In this document: positions 50,604 to 59,019 of the stretch, piece after piece | Position numbering within the stretch: position 1 is the stretch's first letter | How the letters are laid out: each line of letters opens with the position of its first letter | Source of the DNA: Endozoicomonas sp. GU-1 | Lineage (GTDB): Bacteria > Pseudomonadota > Gammaproteobacteria > Pseudomonadales > Endozoicomonadaceae | DNA: 64,000 bases | Assembly: GCF_027366395.1 (NCBI RefSeq) | Contig: NZ_CP114771.1 | Coordinates: forward strand, 3,038,001 to 3,102,000 | Reading direction: 5' to 3' | Position numbers and translations under genes: made by a program | The notes under the pieces: generated by a model | The model's database searches: none | The model's input: only the letters and a program-made list of their open reading frames with translations | What the model was told of the DNA's origin: nothing

Positions 50604-51536
50604 ATGCTTGTTGTTATAGCCCTTGGTGGCAATGCTATTTTGCAGAGAAACCAACCTTTGGAAGCCCATCTGCAAAGAGAGAACATCCGAATGGCTGCAG
50701 AATCTATTGCTAACGTTGCCAAGAACCACCAGGTTGTCCTGACCCATGGCAATGGCCCACAGGTTGGGTTGCTGGCGTTAATGAACCAGGCCTACAAAGA
50801 GGTAAACCCATATCCACTTGATGCACTGGGAGCACAAACCCAGGGCATGATCGGCTTTATGTTTGAGCAGGAACTCAGGAATTTTATGCCCGGTCGCAAA
50901 GTCTGTACTGTATCCACTCAAACTATTGTCAGTGCTGATGATCCTGCCTTTGAGCATCCCGACAAATTTGTTGGCCCTGTCTATACCCGTGAAGAGGCAG
51001 AAGTGATCAGTAATGCCAACCCCGAATGGACCATTAAGGCCGACGGTCATTATTACCGGCGCGTCGTTCCTTCCCCACAACCAAAAGAGATTCTTGAAAT
51101 GCCCTGCCTGAAACATATCGTTTCTTCCGGGGAGATTACCGTTATCTGTGGTGGCGGTGGAGGAATACCCGTAACCCGTGGTGCTGATAACAAATTACTG
51201 GGTGTCGAAGCGGTGGTTGATAAAGACAGGGCCTCTGCTGTTTTAGCAGAAGGACTGGGCGCAAATGGGCTGATTCTCCTTACTGACGTACCTGCCGTAG
51301 AAACAGATTATGGCCAACCTGGCTCAAGGAAAATACGCAGCGCCACACCGGATGCATTTGAAAAATTTCCTTTTGCCGCTGGTAGCATGGGTCCTAAAGT
51401 AGAGTCTGTTTGTCGCTTTGTTAGGGCAGGAGGCGCATTTGCTGCTATTGGTGCATTGGATCAGGCATCTGAAATAATGACCAGAGACTCAGGGACTTTT
51501 GTAGAAATAAACGACGCTGAAATCAGCTACTACTGA
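50604..51536 (+). CDS. arcC: Carbamate kinase
   Basis: This enzyme turns carbamoyl phosphate plus ADP into ATP, CO2 and ammonia, the energy-yielding last step of the agmatine (or arginine) deiminase pathway. The 310-residue protein shows VIALGGNAILQR at the start, LTHGNGPQVGLLALM, VICGGGGGIPV and LLTDVPAVETDYG. No arginine deiminase gene lies nearby, so here it probably serves the agmatine route. RBS GAGG lies upstream of ATG 50604. Confidence 0.95.
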   Translation: MLVVIALGGNAILQRNQPLEAHLQRENIRMAAESIANVAKNHQVVLTHGNGPQVGLLALMNQAYKEVNPYPLDALGAQTQGMIGFMFEQELRNFMPGRKVCTVSTQTIVSADDPAFEHPDKFVGPVYTREEAEVISNANPEWTIKADGHYYRRVVPSPQPKEILEMPCLKHIVSSGEITVICGGGGGIPVTRGADNKLLGVEAVVDKDRASAVLAEGLGANGLILLTDVPAVETDYGQPGSRKIRSATPDAFEKFPFAAGSMGPKVESVCRFVRAGGAFAAIGALDQASEIMTRDSGTFVEINDAEISYY

Positions 51537-52075
51537 TAAAAGGTTTTCACCTTTAAACCCTATCTTCGATTCCACAAAGCTTCCCCTGAACATTTGGTTC
51601 CCGGGGATCCATACCTCATTACCCAAAACAGACGACAGATAGTCGTAACTACCTGTCCAAATACGTTTTTAACAGTGCCTCACGCAGAACGGATTCTGTT
51701 GACAACCCACCCTGCCAGTGCTCTTTTTGTCACCTGAACTCAGATATTCATAAGACCAAGCATTGAACTGAGGATGAGCATCAAGCCATTGCGATATGCC
51801 AGAAATCTGAGTGCAGATTTCATGAGGTACGTAATGGAGTTCCATACTACACTTTGTTCTTTTACGCATTCGGGCCCTCCCTGTATAGCTCTTACTGATG
51901 TTTATTGGCCCTGGGAGGTTTATCCACCAGATGGCAGTATGGCCTCACTTATTTTTAAGTCAAAAATACTTGATCCTTCAATCAGTTGTGTTTTTGGACG
52001 AAAACTGGCTATGAGCCCGAGGAGCTAACCGCTGGCGACCTTCATTATTTCCACAGTACAACAGGTAGCAACAGA
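51537..52075. other. Region between carbamate kinase and speA
   Basis: This 539-base gap contains a degraded transposase start (51664-51869, minus strand) and the presumed speA promoter at 51900-52060. A short hairpin AAAGGT/ACCTTT at 51540-51554 follows the arcC stop. Nothing else is recognised. Confidence 0.4.
51664..51869 (-). pseudogene. Truncated, frameshifted transposase N-terminus
   Basis: The frame from ATG 51869 gives MRKRTKCSMELHYVP and then SSGDKKSTGRVG. After a one-base shift near 51699 it continues LSTESVLREALLKTY. The STGRVGLSTESVLREALL pattern is that of the N-terminal part of IS1182/ISNCY-type transposases. The remaining three quarters of the gene are missing. Confidence 0.5.
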
Positions 52076-53985
52076 ATGGACGTTGATGGAGCACGCTCTA
52101 CTTATAACATCCGTTTCTGGAGCCAGAATCATTTTGATTTGAACGATCAGGGTCATGTCACGGTCAATATCAAGGGCATGCCACCGGTTGAACTGAGCAC
52201 CATTGCCAGTCAGCTGAACCGTCAGGGCGTTTCCCTGCCGGTGCTGGTGCGTTTTCCGCAGATTATCCATCAGCGTCTGGATAATCTGTGCCACGCCTTT
52301 AACCGGGCCATCCGTGATTACGGTTACAACCATCGATACCTGGCCGTTTACCCGGTCAAGGTCAACCAGCAGCGGACGGTGGTGGAAGATATTTTGAACA
52401 GTCAGTCCTCCGGCAAACAGCCACAGCTGGGCCTGGAGTCGGGTAGCAAACCGGAACTGCTGGCAGTTCTGGCCCTGGCCAAACGAGCCAGCTCAGTGAT
52501 TATCTGTAACGGCTACAAAGACCGGGAGTATATTCGCCTGGCCCTGATCGGGGGAAAAGCTGGGTCATCAGGTTTTTATTGTTCTGGAAAAGCTCACCGA
52601 ACTGGACATGGTGCTCAGTGAAGCGGCCAGCCTGGGTGTTCAACCCCGTCTGGGCCTGCGGGTACGTCTGGCTTTTCAGGGCAAAGGCAAGTGGCAGGCC
52701 AGTGGTGGGGAAAAATCCAAGTTCGGTCTTTGCGCCAGCCAGGTACTCCATGCGGTGGAACGGTTAAAGCAGGCTCGGCAACAGGAGTCTTTGCAGCTCC
52801 TGCACTTCCACCCGGGTTCCCAGATCGCCAATATCCAGGATGTGCGCAAGGGCGTCAGTGAATGTGGCCGCCTTTATGCCCAGTTGCACCGTATGGGCTT
52901 GCCGATCCGGTTTGTTGATGTGGGCGGCGGCCTGGCAGTGGACTACGAAGGTTCTCGCAGTCAGAGTTCCTGCTCCATGAACTACAGCCTGCAGGAGTAC
53001 GCCAACAATATCGTCTTCACCCTGGGCGATATCTGCCAGCAGTACGACCTGCCGGTTCCGGGTATTATTTCCGAGTCGGGCCGACACCTGGTGGCACACC
53101 ACGCAGTGCTGATCACCGATATCCTGGGGGTGGAAAGCTATGAACCGGAAGTACTGACGCCCCCCACCGCGGATGCGCCCCTTCTGCTGCATAATATGTG
53201 GAGTTCCTGGCAAGACCTGAGTCATAGCCGGGGTGAACGTGCCCTGACCGAGATTTATCACAACAGCCAGGCTGACCTGGCAGAAGTCCATACCCAGTTT
53301 GCCATGGGACTGTTGGGGCTTGAGCACCGGGCCTGGGCAGAAAACACCAGCCTGCGACTCTGCCACGAACTGAAAGCCCGGCTCTCCCCCCCACGTCCGG
53401 GCGCATCGCCCACTGATTGATGAACTCAGTGACAAACTGGCGGACAAATTCTATGTGAACTTCTCCCTGTTTCAATCCCTGCCCGATGCCTGGGGTATTG
53501 ATCAGATCTTTCCGGTCATGCCCCTGTCCGGTCTGGATCGCCCGCCAAGCCGCCGGGCAGTCATGCTGGATATCACCTGTGACTCCGACGGCGTCATTAA
53601 TCAGTACGTAGACGGCCAGGGCATAGAAACCACCCTGCCAGTGCCTCAATGGCAACCGGAAAACCCGTTCCTGATCGGTATCTTCATGGTGGGTGCCTAC
53701 CAGGAAATTCTGGGGAATATGCATAACCTGTTCGGGGATACCGATGTGGCCTCGGTCCACATCAATGGGCAGGGAGACGTGGACGTCACCGGGTACCAGG
53801 CGGGCGATACCGTGGAAAAGGTGATGCGTTATGTCAACCTGCAGCCGGAAAGCTTTCTTCGCACCTACCGGCAGCTGGTCAGGGAAAACCTCCCACCAGG
53901 GCAACAGCGGGCCATACTGGCGGAACTGGAATCAGGGCTCCGGGGCTACACCTATCTGGAGTTTATCGGAGGGAGCCTGCCGTGA
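52076..53985 (+). CDS. speA: Biosynthetic arginine decarboxylase (two single-base frameshifts)
   Basis: SpeA is a PLP enzyme making agmatine from arginine. Three frames together cover the entire E. coli-type protein (about 636 residues). The first has [17 protein letters not shown] (PLP Lys) and [17 protein letters not shown]. The second has [28 protein letters not shown] and [14 protein letters not shown]. The third has [30 protein letters not shown] and [17 protein letters not shown]. The joins are at a G5 run (52550-52554) and a C7 run (53387-53393). Removing one base in each restores [16 protein letters not shown] and [15 protein letters not shown]. The stop overlaps the speD start (TGATG), a sign of translational coupling. 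Confidence 0.92.
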
Positions 53986-54950
53986 TGTTTTTTGAAGGCT
54001 CAGAAAAAAAAATAGAGATAGTCACCAGCCCGGAATGGATTTCCCTGAGGGCCCTGGGCAGAAGCTTCTGGGCACAGATGGTGGCCAGAGCCCGGGCCGA
54101 CATCCTGGCCATACTCAGCAACGAACACTGTGACGCTTATCTATTGTCGGAGTCCAGTCTGTTTGTCTGGCATGACCGGTTTCTGATGCTTACCTGTGGC
54201 ACCACTACTTTGGTGGATGCTGCCCTCTACTTCTTTGAACAGACCCCTCTGGAGCATATCCGCTGCGCCCGATTCCAGCGCAAAAATGAGTACCAGCCCC
54301 ATCTTCAGAAGACTTCCTTTATGGACGACGTTGACCGACTGAGCCAGCGGGTGCCCGGCTGTGCCTTTCGTCTGGGCTATCCGGATGGCCATCATAACTG
54401 TGTATTCCATCTGGACAAGCCCTATGGACCAGCGCCTGATGACACCACCAGCGAACTGCTGATGTACCATATCCGGGGGGAAAATGCTGACAGCCTGCGC
54501 TGTGAGCACCAGAGGATTAAAGACATCCGTCGCTTGCTTAAACTGAACCGGCTGTTTCCGGACTTTGCCCTGAGCGACTGGCTGTTTACCCCCTGTGGTT
54601 ACTCCCTGAATGCGATTCGGGGCAACCGCTATGCCACCATCCATATCACACCGCATAAAAACAGCTCATACGTCAGTTTTGCCACCAACCTTGATCTGGC
54701 CAACTCACCGATTGTCGCCATACTGCTGAAACAGCTGAACCCGGGCTGCTGGGATCTGATCGGTTTTAATGCCCGGCGACCAGAAGAGTTGCTGGCGGAA
54801 AATACGCCATACCAATGTCTTGCAACCGGTGAAATTCAATTAAGCTGCGGCTATCGCATGAGCTTCAATCACTTCCAGCACCCGGATCACAGGAAAGTGA
54901 CGGCAGAAACATTATCACCAGAGAAGCAACCGGCAGTAAATGCATGGTAA
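53985..54950 (+). CDS. speD: S-adenosylmethionine decarboxylase, eukaryotic-type (class II)
   Basis: This pyruvoyl enzyme makes decarboxylated AdoMet, the aminopropyl donor for SpeE. The 321-residue proenzyme resembles the eukaryotic family rather than the short bacterial SpeD. FFEGSEKKIEI is at the start. YLLSESSLFVW contains the ES cleavage pair that gives the pyruvoyl group, followed by LTCGTTTLVDA with the catalytic Cys. FTPCGYSLNAI and IHITPHKNSSYVSF hold the processing Ser and His. All these residues are kept. The ATG overlaps the speA stop by one base. Gene pairing with speA and its family type suggest acquisition by transfer; that is inference. Confidence 0.9.
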   Translation: MFFEGSEKKIEIVTSPEWISLRALGRSFWAQMVARARADILAILSNEHCDAYLLSESSLFVWHDRFLMLTCGTTTLVDAALYFFEQTPLEHIRCARFQRKNEYQPHLQKTSFMDDVDRLSQRVPGCAFRLGYPDGHHNCVFHLDKPYGPAPDDTTSELLMYHIRGENADSLRCEHQRIKDIRRLLKLNRLFPDFALSDWLFTPCGYSLNAIRGNRYATIHITPHKNSSYVSFATNLDLANSPIVAILLKQLNPGCWDLIGFNARRPEELLAENTPYQCLATGEIQLSCGYRMSFNHFQHPDHRKVTAETLSPEKQPAVNAW

Positions 54951-55244
54951 GTACTATTTATACAAGTGTACTTTTCTATTTATCGCTTAATGCTTTTATG
55001 AAAGAATTATTTATAGCCGTATAAACTATAAATTGATGCCGTTACCTGTCCGTTACCAACCATTGCTTTAGCGGACAAGACGTTCCCTCATAAACAAAAA
55101 AACCAGTGTCGTGCATTTTTAAGGCACTACAGCGGTTCGGCTGTTAAATCAGACAATTTTTATATAAATGCAGCCACCGCCATTTCGGGACAAAAACCTC
55201 TTGAAACCCAAACTCCCGGCTGCCCGAAAATATGAGCCTGAAAA

Positions 55245-56483
55245 ATGACAACGTCAACTCATCTGGTAACAAGAGAGGACAGGGGTGAGCGCTTATTCCT
55301 GATTCTGACCCTGGGGGCGCTAACAGCACTTGGGCCGCTGGCCATTGACCTCTACCTGCCCGCCATGCCTACCATCGCAAAAAGCATGGGGGAGCCATTA
55401 AGCCGGATACAGTACACACTGAGTGCCTATACCATTGGCTTTGCCATAAGCCAGCTGGTGTGTGGCCCGTTATCGGACCGGTTCGGCCGGAGAACAGTCA
55501 TGTTCCCGGGCATCATCTTCTACATCCTGACCAATATTCTGGCCGCCCTGTGTACCAGTGCCACCCAGCTGATCATTGTCCGGGTACTGCAGGCAATGGC
55601 CGGAGCGGCCATTATGGTGACGATTCCGGCCATGATCCGGGATCTGTTCCCCAGGGAACAGGTAGCCAAAGCACTGTCCTCCATTCTCATGGTCATGACG
55701 GTGGCACCCCTGGCTGCGCCACTGCTGGGCGGGCAGATTCTCAAGTTCTTTGGCTGGCAGAGCCTGTTTATCTTTCTGGCGATAACCGCCTGCCTGTCAT
55801 TAATTCTGGCCTTTTTCCGGGTTAAGGAGACATTGCCAGATGAAGACCGGCTTATGGTGTCACCAGTACAACTGGCACTGAACTACGCCAACATCCTGAA
55901 AAACCGCGAAGCCATTGGCTGTATTCTCTGCCATGCCTTTTTCTTTGGTGGCATGTTTGCGTTTATTTCCGGCTCTCCCTTCGTCTACATTGAGCTGTTT
56001 GGCATCCCCGCTGAACAGTATGGGCTGCTCTTTGCCATTAATATCCTGGCCATGGGGATCACCAATATGGTGAATATCCGCCTGGTTGAGCAGTTCAAAC
56101 TGTTTACGATTCTGCGCTCAGGCAGCCTGATCGCAGCGGTCTCTGCACTTTTGCTCCTGCTTAACACGGTTACCGGCTTTGGCAGCCTACCCGGACTGAT
56201 GATCCCAATTGCCTGCTATATCGCCTGTATTGGCTTAACGGGTCCTAACTCCAACGCCCTGGCCCTGGCCCACTTCCCAAAATCGGCAGGAACAGCAAAC
56301 GCCCTGGCAGGCGCACTGCGTTTTACCATGGGGGGGATTGCCTCTGCCTTGGTCGGTTACCTGCATAATGGAACAGCCATTCCCATGGCAGCGGTGATGG
56401 CTGGTTGCGGAGTACTCTCTGTTGCTTCACTGTTGCTGGTAAAGAAAGAAGGAGAAATAGAAGCGCCTGTAACGGTAGGTTAA
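55245..56483 (+). CDS. Bcr/CflA-family MFS drug exporter
   Basis: This 412-residue transporter of the major facilitator superfamily has 12 predicted helices. LGPLAIDLYLPAMPTIA in TM1 is the hallmark of the Bcr/CflA group, and GPLSDRFGRRTVM is the loop 2-3 MFS motif. ALAHFPKSAGTANALAGAL in the second half also matches that group. Relatives export bicyclomycin, chloramphenicol or sulfonamides, and one exports peptides or cysteine; the substrate is not predictable. It is transcribed rightward into a hairpin at 56501-56524. Confidence 0.92.
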   Translation: MTTSTHLVTREDRGERLFLILTLGALTALGPLAIDLYLPAMPTIAKSMGEPLSRIQYTLSAYTIGFAISQLVCGPLSDRFGRRTVMFPGIIFYILTNILAALCTSATQLIIVRVLQAMAGAAIMVTIPAMIRDLFPREQVAKALSSILMVMTVAPLAAPLLGGQILKFFGWQSLFIFLAITACLSLILAFFRVKETLPDEDRLMVSPVQLALNYANILKNREAIGCILCHAFFFGGMFAFISGSPFVYIELFGIPAEQYGLLFAINILAMGITNMVNIRLVEQFKLFTILRSGSLIAAVSALLLLLNTVTGFGSLPGLMIPIACYIACIGLTGPNSNALALAHFPKSAGTANALAGALRFTMGGIASALVGYLHNGTAIPMAAVMAGCGVLSVASLLLVKKEGEIEAPVTVG

Positions 56484-56524
56484 GGCTGACCGAGAATCGC
56501 CCCTGAACTTTCTCTGGTTCAGGG
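56483..56524. repeat. Partial CCGAGAAT element plus hairpin after the exporter gene
   Basis: AGGCTGACCGAGAAT (56483-56497) is followed by CCCTGAAC ... GTTCAGGG (56501-56508 / 56517-56524), a perfect 8-bp stem. The same composite, with GGGAGGCTGTCCGAGAAT, is found at 57675-57720, so it is a repeated unit that also resembles a transcription end. Confidence 0.65.
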
Positions 56525-56551
56525 ACACTGAAATAGTCCACTCGCTTACAT

Positions 56552-57565
56552 TTACGGTGTGGTTTGTGCAAAAATATTTCTACATTTCTGCACAGCTTTA
56601 GCTGCTTTTGACATACTGCGTTGCAGCTCTTCATCTGCCCGGATCAGTTCAGCAATGATACTTTGGTTAATGCGGGATAACAGCGAATCAAAAGCATCCA
56701 GATGCTCCTTCATTATTGCTCTCTCAATATCTGAAACCGGATCTGGTACGCGAATTGACCTGACTGGTAGAACAAAGGATTTCAGGTTCTGTTTAATGTT
56801 ATCGAGATCCGCCATTAGTTTAAGAGTGTGATCCTGTTGCACCTTAGGCACATCCTTCAGCTGTTGATACTCCCTTTCTAACAACGCAATCTTTTCAGAT
56901 TTATCAATACGCTGGTGACCATTAATAATCAATTGGTCTACGCGTAAAAGTTGTGCCAATTCCAGAAAGAGCTTGTCATCAAATGGTTCTTTATTTGTTA
57001 GAATATCCAATTGTTTCCTGGGATTAAACAGATCGGGAGCATTTGTTAAGCAATGGGTAAATATGTGATTAAGAACTGTACCAACTTTTCCTTGCCCGCG
57101 GTGCAATTCGAGCTTACACGTCTCCAGATCAGCTAAACCCGGTCTAACCGGTGTCGGCGCGCCCCTGTAAACAGCACTTGTCGTATAATCGGCAGGAGTA
57201 TGGGTCTTGTGGGTGGCCAACTGACTGAGCGGTTCTGACTGATCTGTGCTACACAGTTCGACTGCGCCTGTATCATCAGGATCATCTGACAATGACTGCA
57301 GGCTTGCCCCTGATGGATCCACGTTATTGTGACTGTTGCCAAACAGCAGGGATAATCCGGACACCGCGAAAATCCCGCCACATACCGCAGCCACGACATA
57401 GTAGCCAGTGGACAGGGCAGCCACAGCGGCTACCCCCGAGACAAAACAGGTCACTGCTTTAAGTACTTTAGTAGCGTGACCAAGCCAACTGACAGAACCA
57501 GTAGATGCCGGATCATCTTGAGCAGCTCCCTATTTGGGGGGGGTTATCGGGGCTTCAGAGATCAT
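56552..57565 (-). pseudogene. Inc-like tandem family member D, early in-frame TAG
   Basis: The frame from ATG 57565 reads MISEAPITPPK, then a TAG at codon 12 (57532-57530), and then continues in frame as GAAQDDPASTGS into the complete family sequence. Compared with member B (59020-60135), the C tract is longer and bases are missing around the stop. A GTG at 57454 gives a 300-residue product that begins inside the hydrophobic domain. The hydrophobic pair and the DDPDDTGAVELCSTDQSEP linker match members A and B, while the helical C-terminal part (SVLPVRSI-type, KEHLDAFDSLLSRIN, KAVQKCRNIF) matches member C, so it is a mosaic. Function unknown. Confidence 0.6.
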
Positions 57566-57674
57566 AAATTATATTCCTTTAGAATGCCCCAATTAGAGTG
57601 TGCAGCTGTTAAAAAGTTTTATTTATGAAAAAAAATAATTGCTGCTGCAACAAGCCCCGGCTGGAGGAATGCCT

Positions 57675-57720
57675 GGGAGGCTGTCCGAGAATTGGTCCCT
57701 GAACTTTCTCTGGTTCAGGG
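57675..57720. repeat. CCGAGAAT element plus hairpin after family member C
   Basis: GGGAGGCTGTCCGAGAAT (57675-57692) is followed by CCCTGAAC ... GTTCAGGG (57697-57704 / 57713-57720). It matches the unit at 56483-56524 and lies 18 bases beyond the stop of the gene that ends at 57738. Confidence 0.65.
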
Positions 57721-57737
57721 ACACTGAAATAGACCAC

Positions 57738-58796
57738 TCACGACCATTTACGGTGTAGTTTGTGAAAAATATTTCTACATTTCTGGACAGCTTCAGCTGC
57801 TTTTGACATCCTGCGTTTCAGTTCTTCATCAACCCGGATCAGTTCAGCAATGGCACTTTTGTTAATGCGGGATAATAGCGAATCAAAAGCATCCACATGC
57901 TCCTTCATTGTTGCTATATCAATATCTGAAGCCGAATCAGATTCGCTAATTAACCTGTCTGGTAGAACAAAGGCATGCAGGTTCTGATAAATGTTCCCGA
58001 AATCCGTCTTTAGTTTACAAATACTATTCCGTTGCAACTCATGCACTTCCTCCAGCTGTATACACTCCCTTTCTAACAACGCAATCTTTTCAGATTTATC
58101 AATACGCTGGTGACCATTAATAATCGATTGCTCTACGCGTAAAATTTGTGCCAATTCCAGAAAGAGCTCGTCATCAAATGGTTCTTTAGTTTTTAAAATA
58201 TCCAATTGTTCCCGGGGATGAGTCAGATCGGGAAAGTTTGTTAAGCAATGGAGAAATATGCGTTTAAGAACTATATCAACTTCATCTTGCCCCCGGCGCA
58301 ATTTAGTCTTACACGTCTCCAGGTCAGCTAAACCCGGTTTATAGCGATTACCGGGGCTTTCATTGCCCCTCTCTGACCTCGTTGTATTAATGAAGTTCGG
58401 TATAACATAATCATGCTCCCTGAAATGAGCAGAGATACTTTCATAAGTTGAGTTACGTGTTATCGGACAAGTACCTATATAACCGAGAACTTCTTCTTTA
58501 TCATCATCTGCCGGTGATTGGGAATCGGACTCTGAAGCATCCTCAGCTTGATTAATATTGTCAAACAGCGAGGGTATTGCTGGTACAACGAAAACTGCCC
58601 CCAATAACGTTGCCACAAGATAAACGCCTGTCGCCAGAATCACGACAGGCAAAGCGACTACCCCCGAGACAACAAGGCCCACTGCCTTAAGTACCTTGAT
58701 CGCTCGCCCCTTCCAAGAGCCGGAATCAGGAGATGCCGGATCATTTTGAGAAGCTCGCAAACTGTTTGGGGGAGTTGTAGGGTTTCCAGAGATCAT
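57738..58796 (-). CDS. Inc-like tandem family member C
   Basis: This 352-residue protein has a polar Ser/Pro/Asn-rich N-terminus of about 35 residues. It is followed by a bilobed hydrophobic segment (about residues 38-78: VVSGVVALPVVILATGVYLV then ATLLGAVFVVPAIPSLF), an acidic linker (SESDSQSPADDDKEE) and a predominantly helical C-terminal half (KSEKIALLEREC, MKEHVDAFDSLLSRIN, KAAEAVQKCRNIF). No signal peptide. Two close membrane helices followed by coiled coil is the layout of chlamydial Inc proteins, but there is no obvious sequence kinship. AAGGAAT precedes the ATG, and a palindrome TTTCATTTATGAAA lies 58 bases upstream. Confidence 0.7.
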   Translation of the reverse strand: MISGNPTTPPNSLRASQNDPASPDSGSWKGRAIKVLKAVGLVVSGVVALPVVILATGVYLVATLLGAVFVVPAIPSLFDNINQAEDASESDSQSPADDDKEEVLGYIGTCPITRNSTYESISAHFREHDYVIPNFINTTRSERGNESPGNRYKPGLADLETCKTKLRRGQDEVDIVLKRIFLHCLTNFPDLTHPREQLDILKTKEPFDDELFLELAQILRVEQSIINGHQRIDKSEKIALLERECIQLEEVHELQRNSICKLKTDFGNIYQNLHAFVLPDRLISESDSASDIDIATMKEHVDAFDSLLSRINKSAIAELIRVDEELKRRMSKAAEAVQKCRNIFHKLHRKWS

Positions 58797-58853
58797 AAAA
58801 TATTCCTTTATTGCATTAGAATTTCCTTATTAGAGTGTGCAGCTGTTAAAAAG

Positions 58854-58867
58854 TTTCATTTATGAAA
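58854..58867. promoter_or_regulatory. Conserved palindrome upstream of family member C
   Basis: TTTCATTTATGAAA, a TTTCAT/ATGAAA dyad, lies 58 bases before the ATG. It is preserved with at most one change upstream of the other three members (57617-57630, 60195-60208, 61490-61503), inside a longer shared promoter-proximal block. Confidence 0.5.
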
Positions 58868-59019
58868 AAAATAATTGTTTACCTGAACAGCCCCGGTTGG
58901 AGGAATACCAAGGGATCGACCACATTGGTGTATTTTTCGGTTTAGAACGGCCTTCTCCATGAAAGCCGTGATTTTTGTTCAAACAAGCTATTTCAGAGTC
59001 CCAGAAATGGCCCACTTCA

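Noticed and set aside
57530-57545. Phase variation by the poly-C tract of member D
   Set aside because: The current C number already places the start and body in one frame; the block is an in-frame TAG, which adding or removing a C would not turn into the correct reading.
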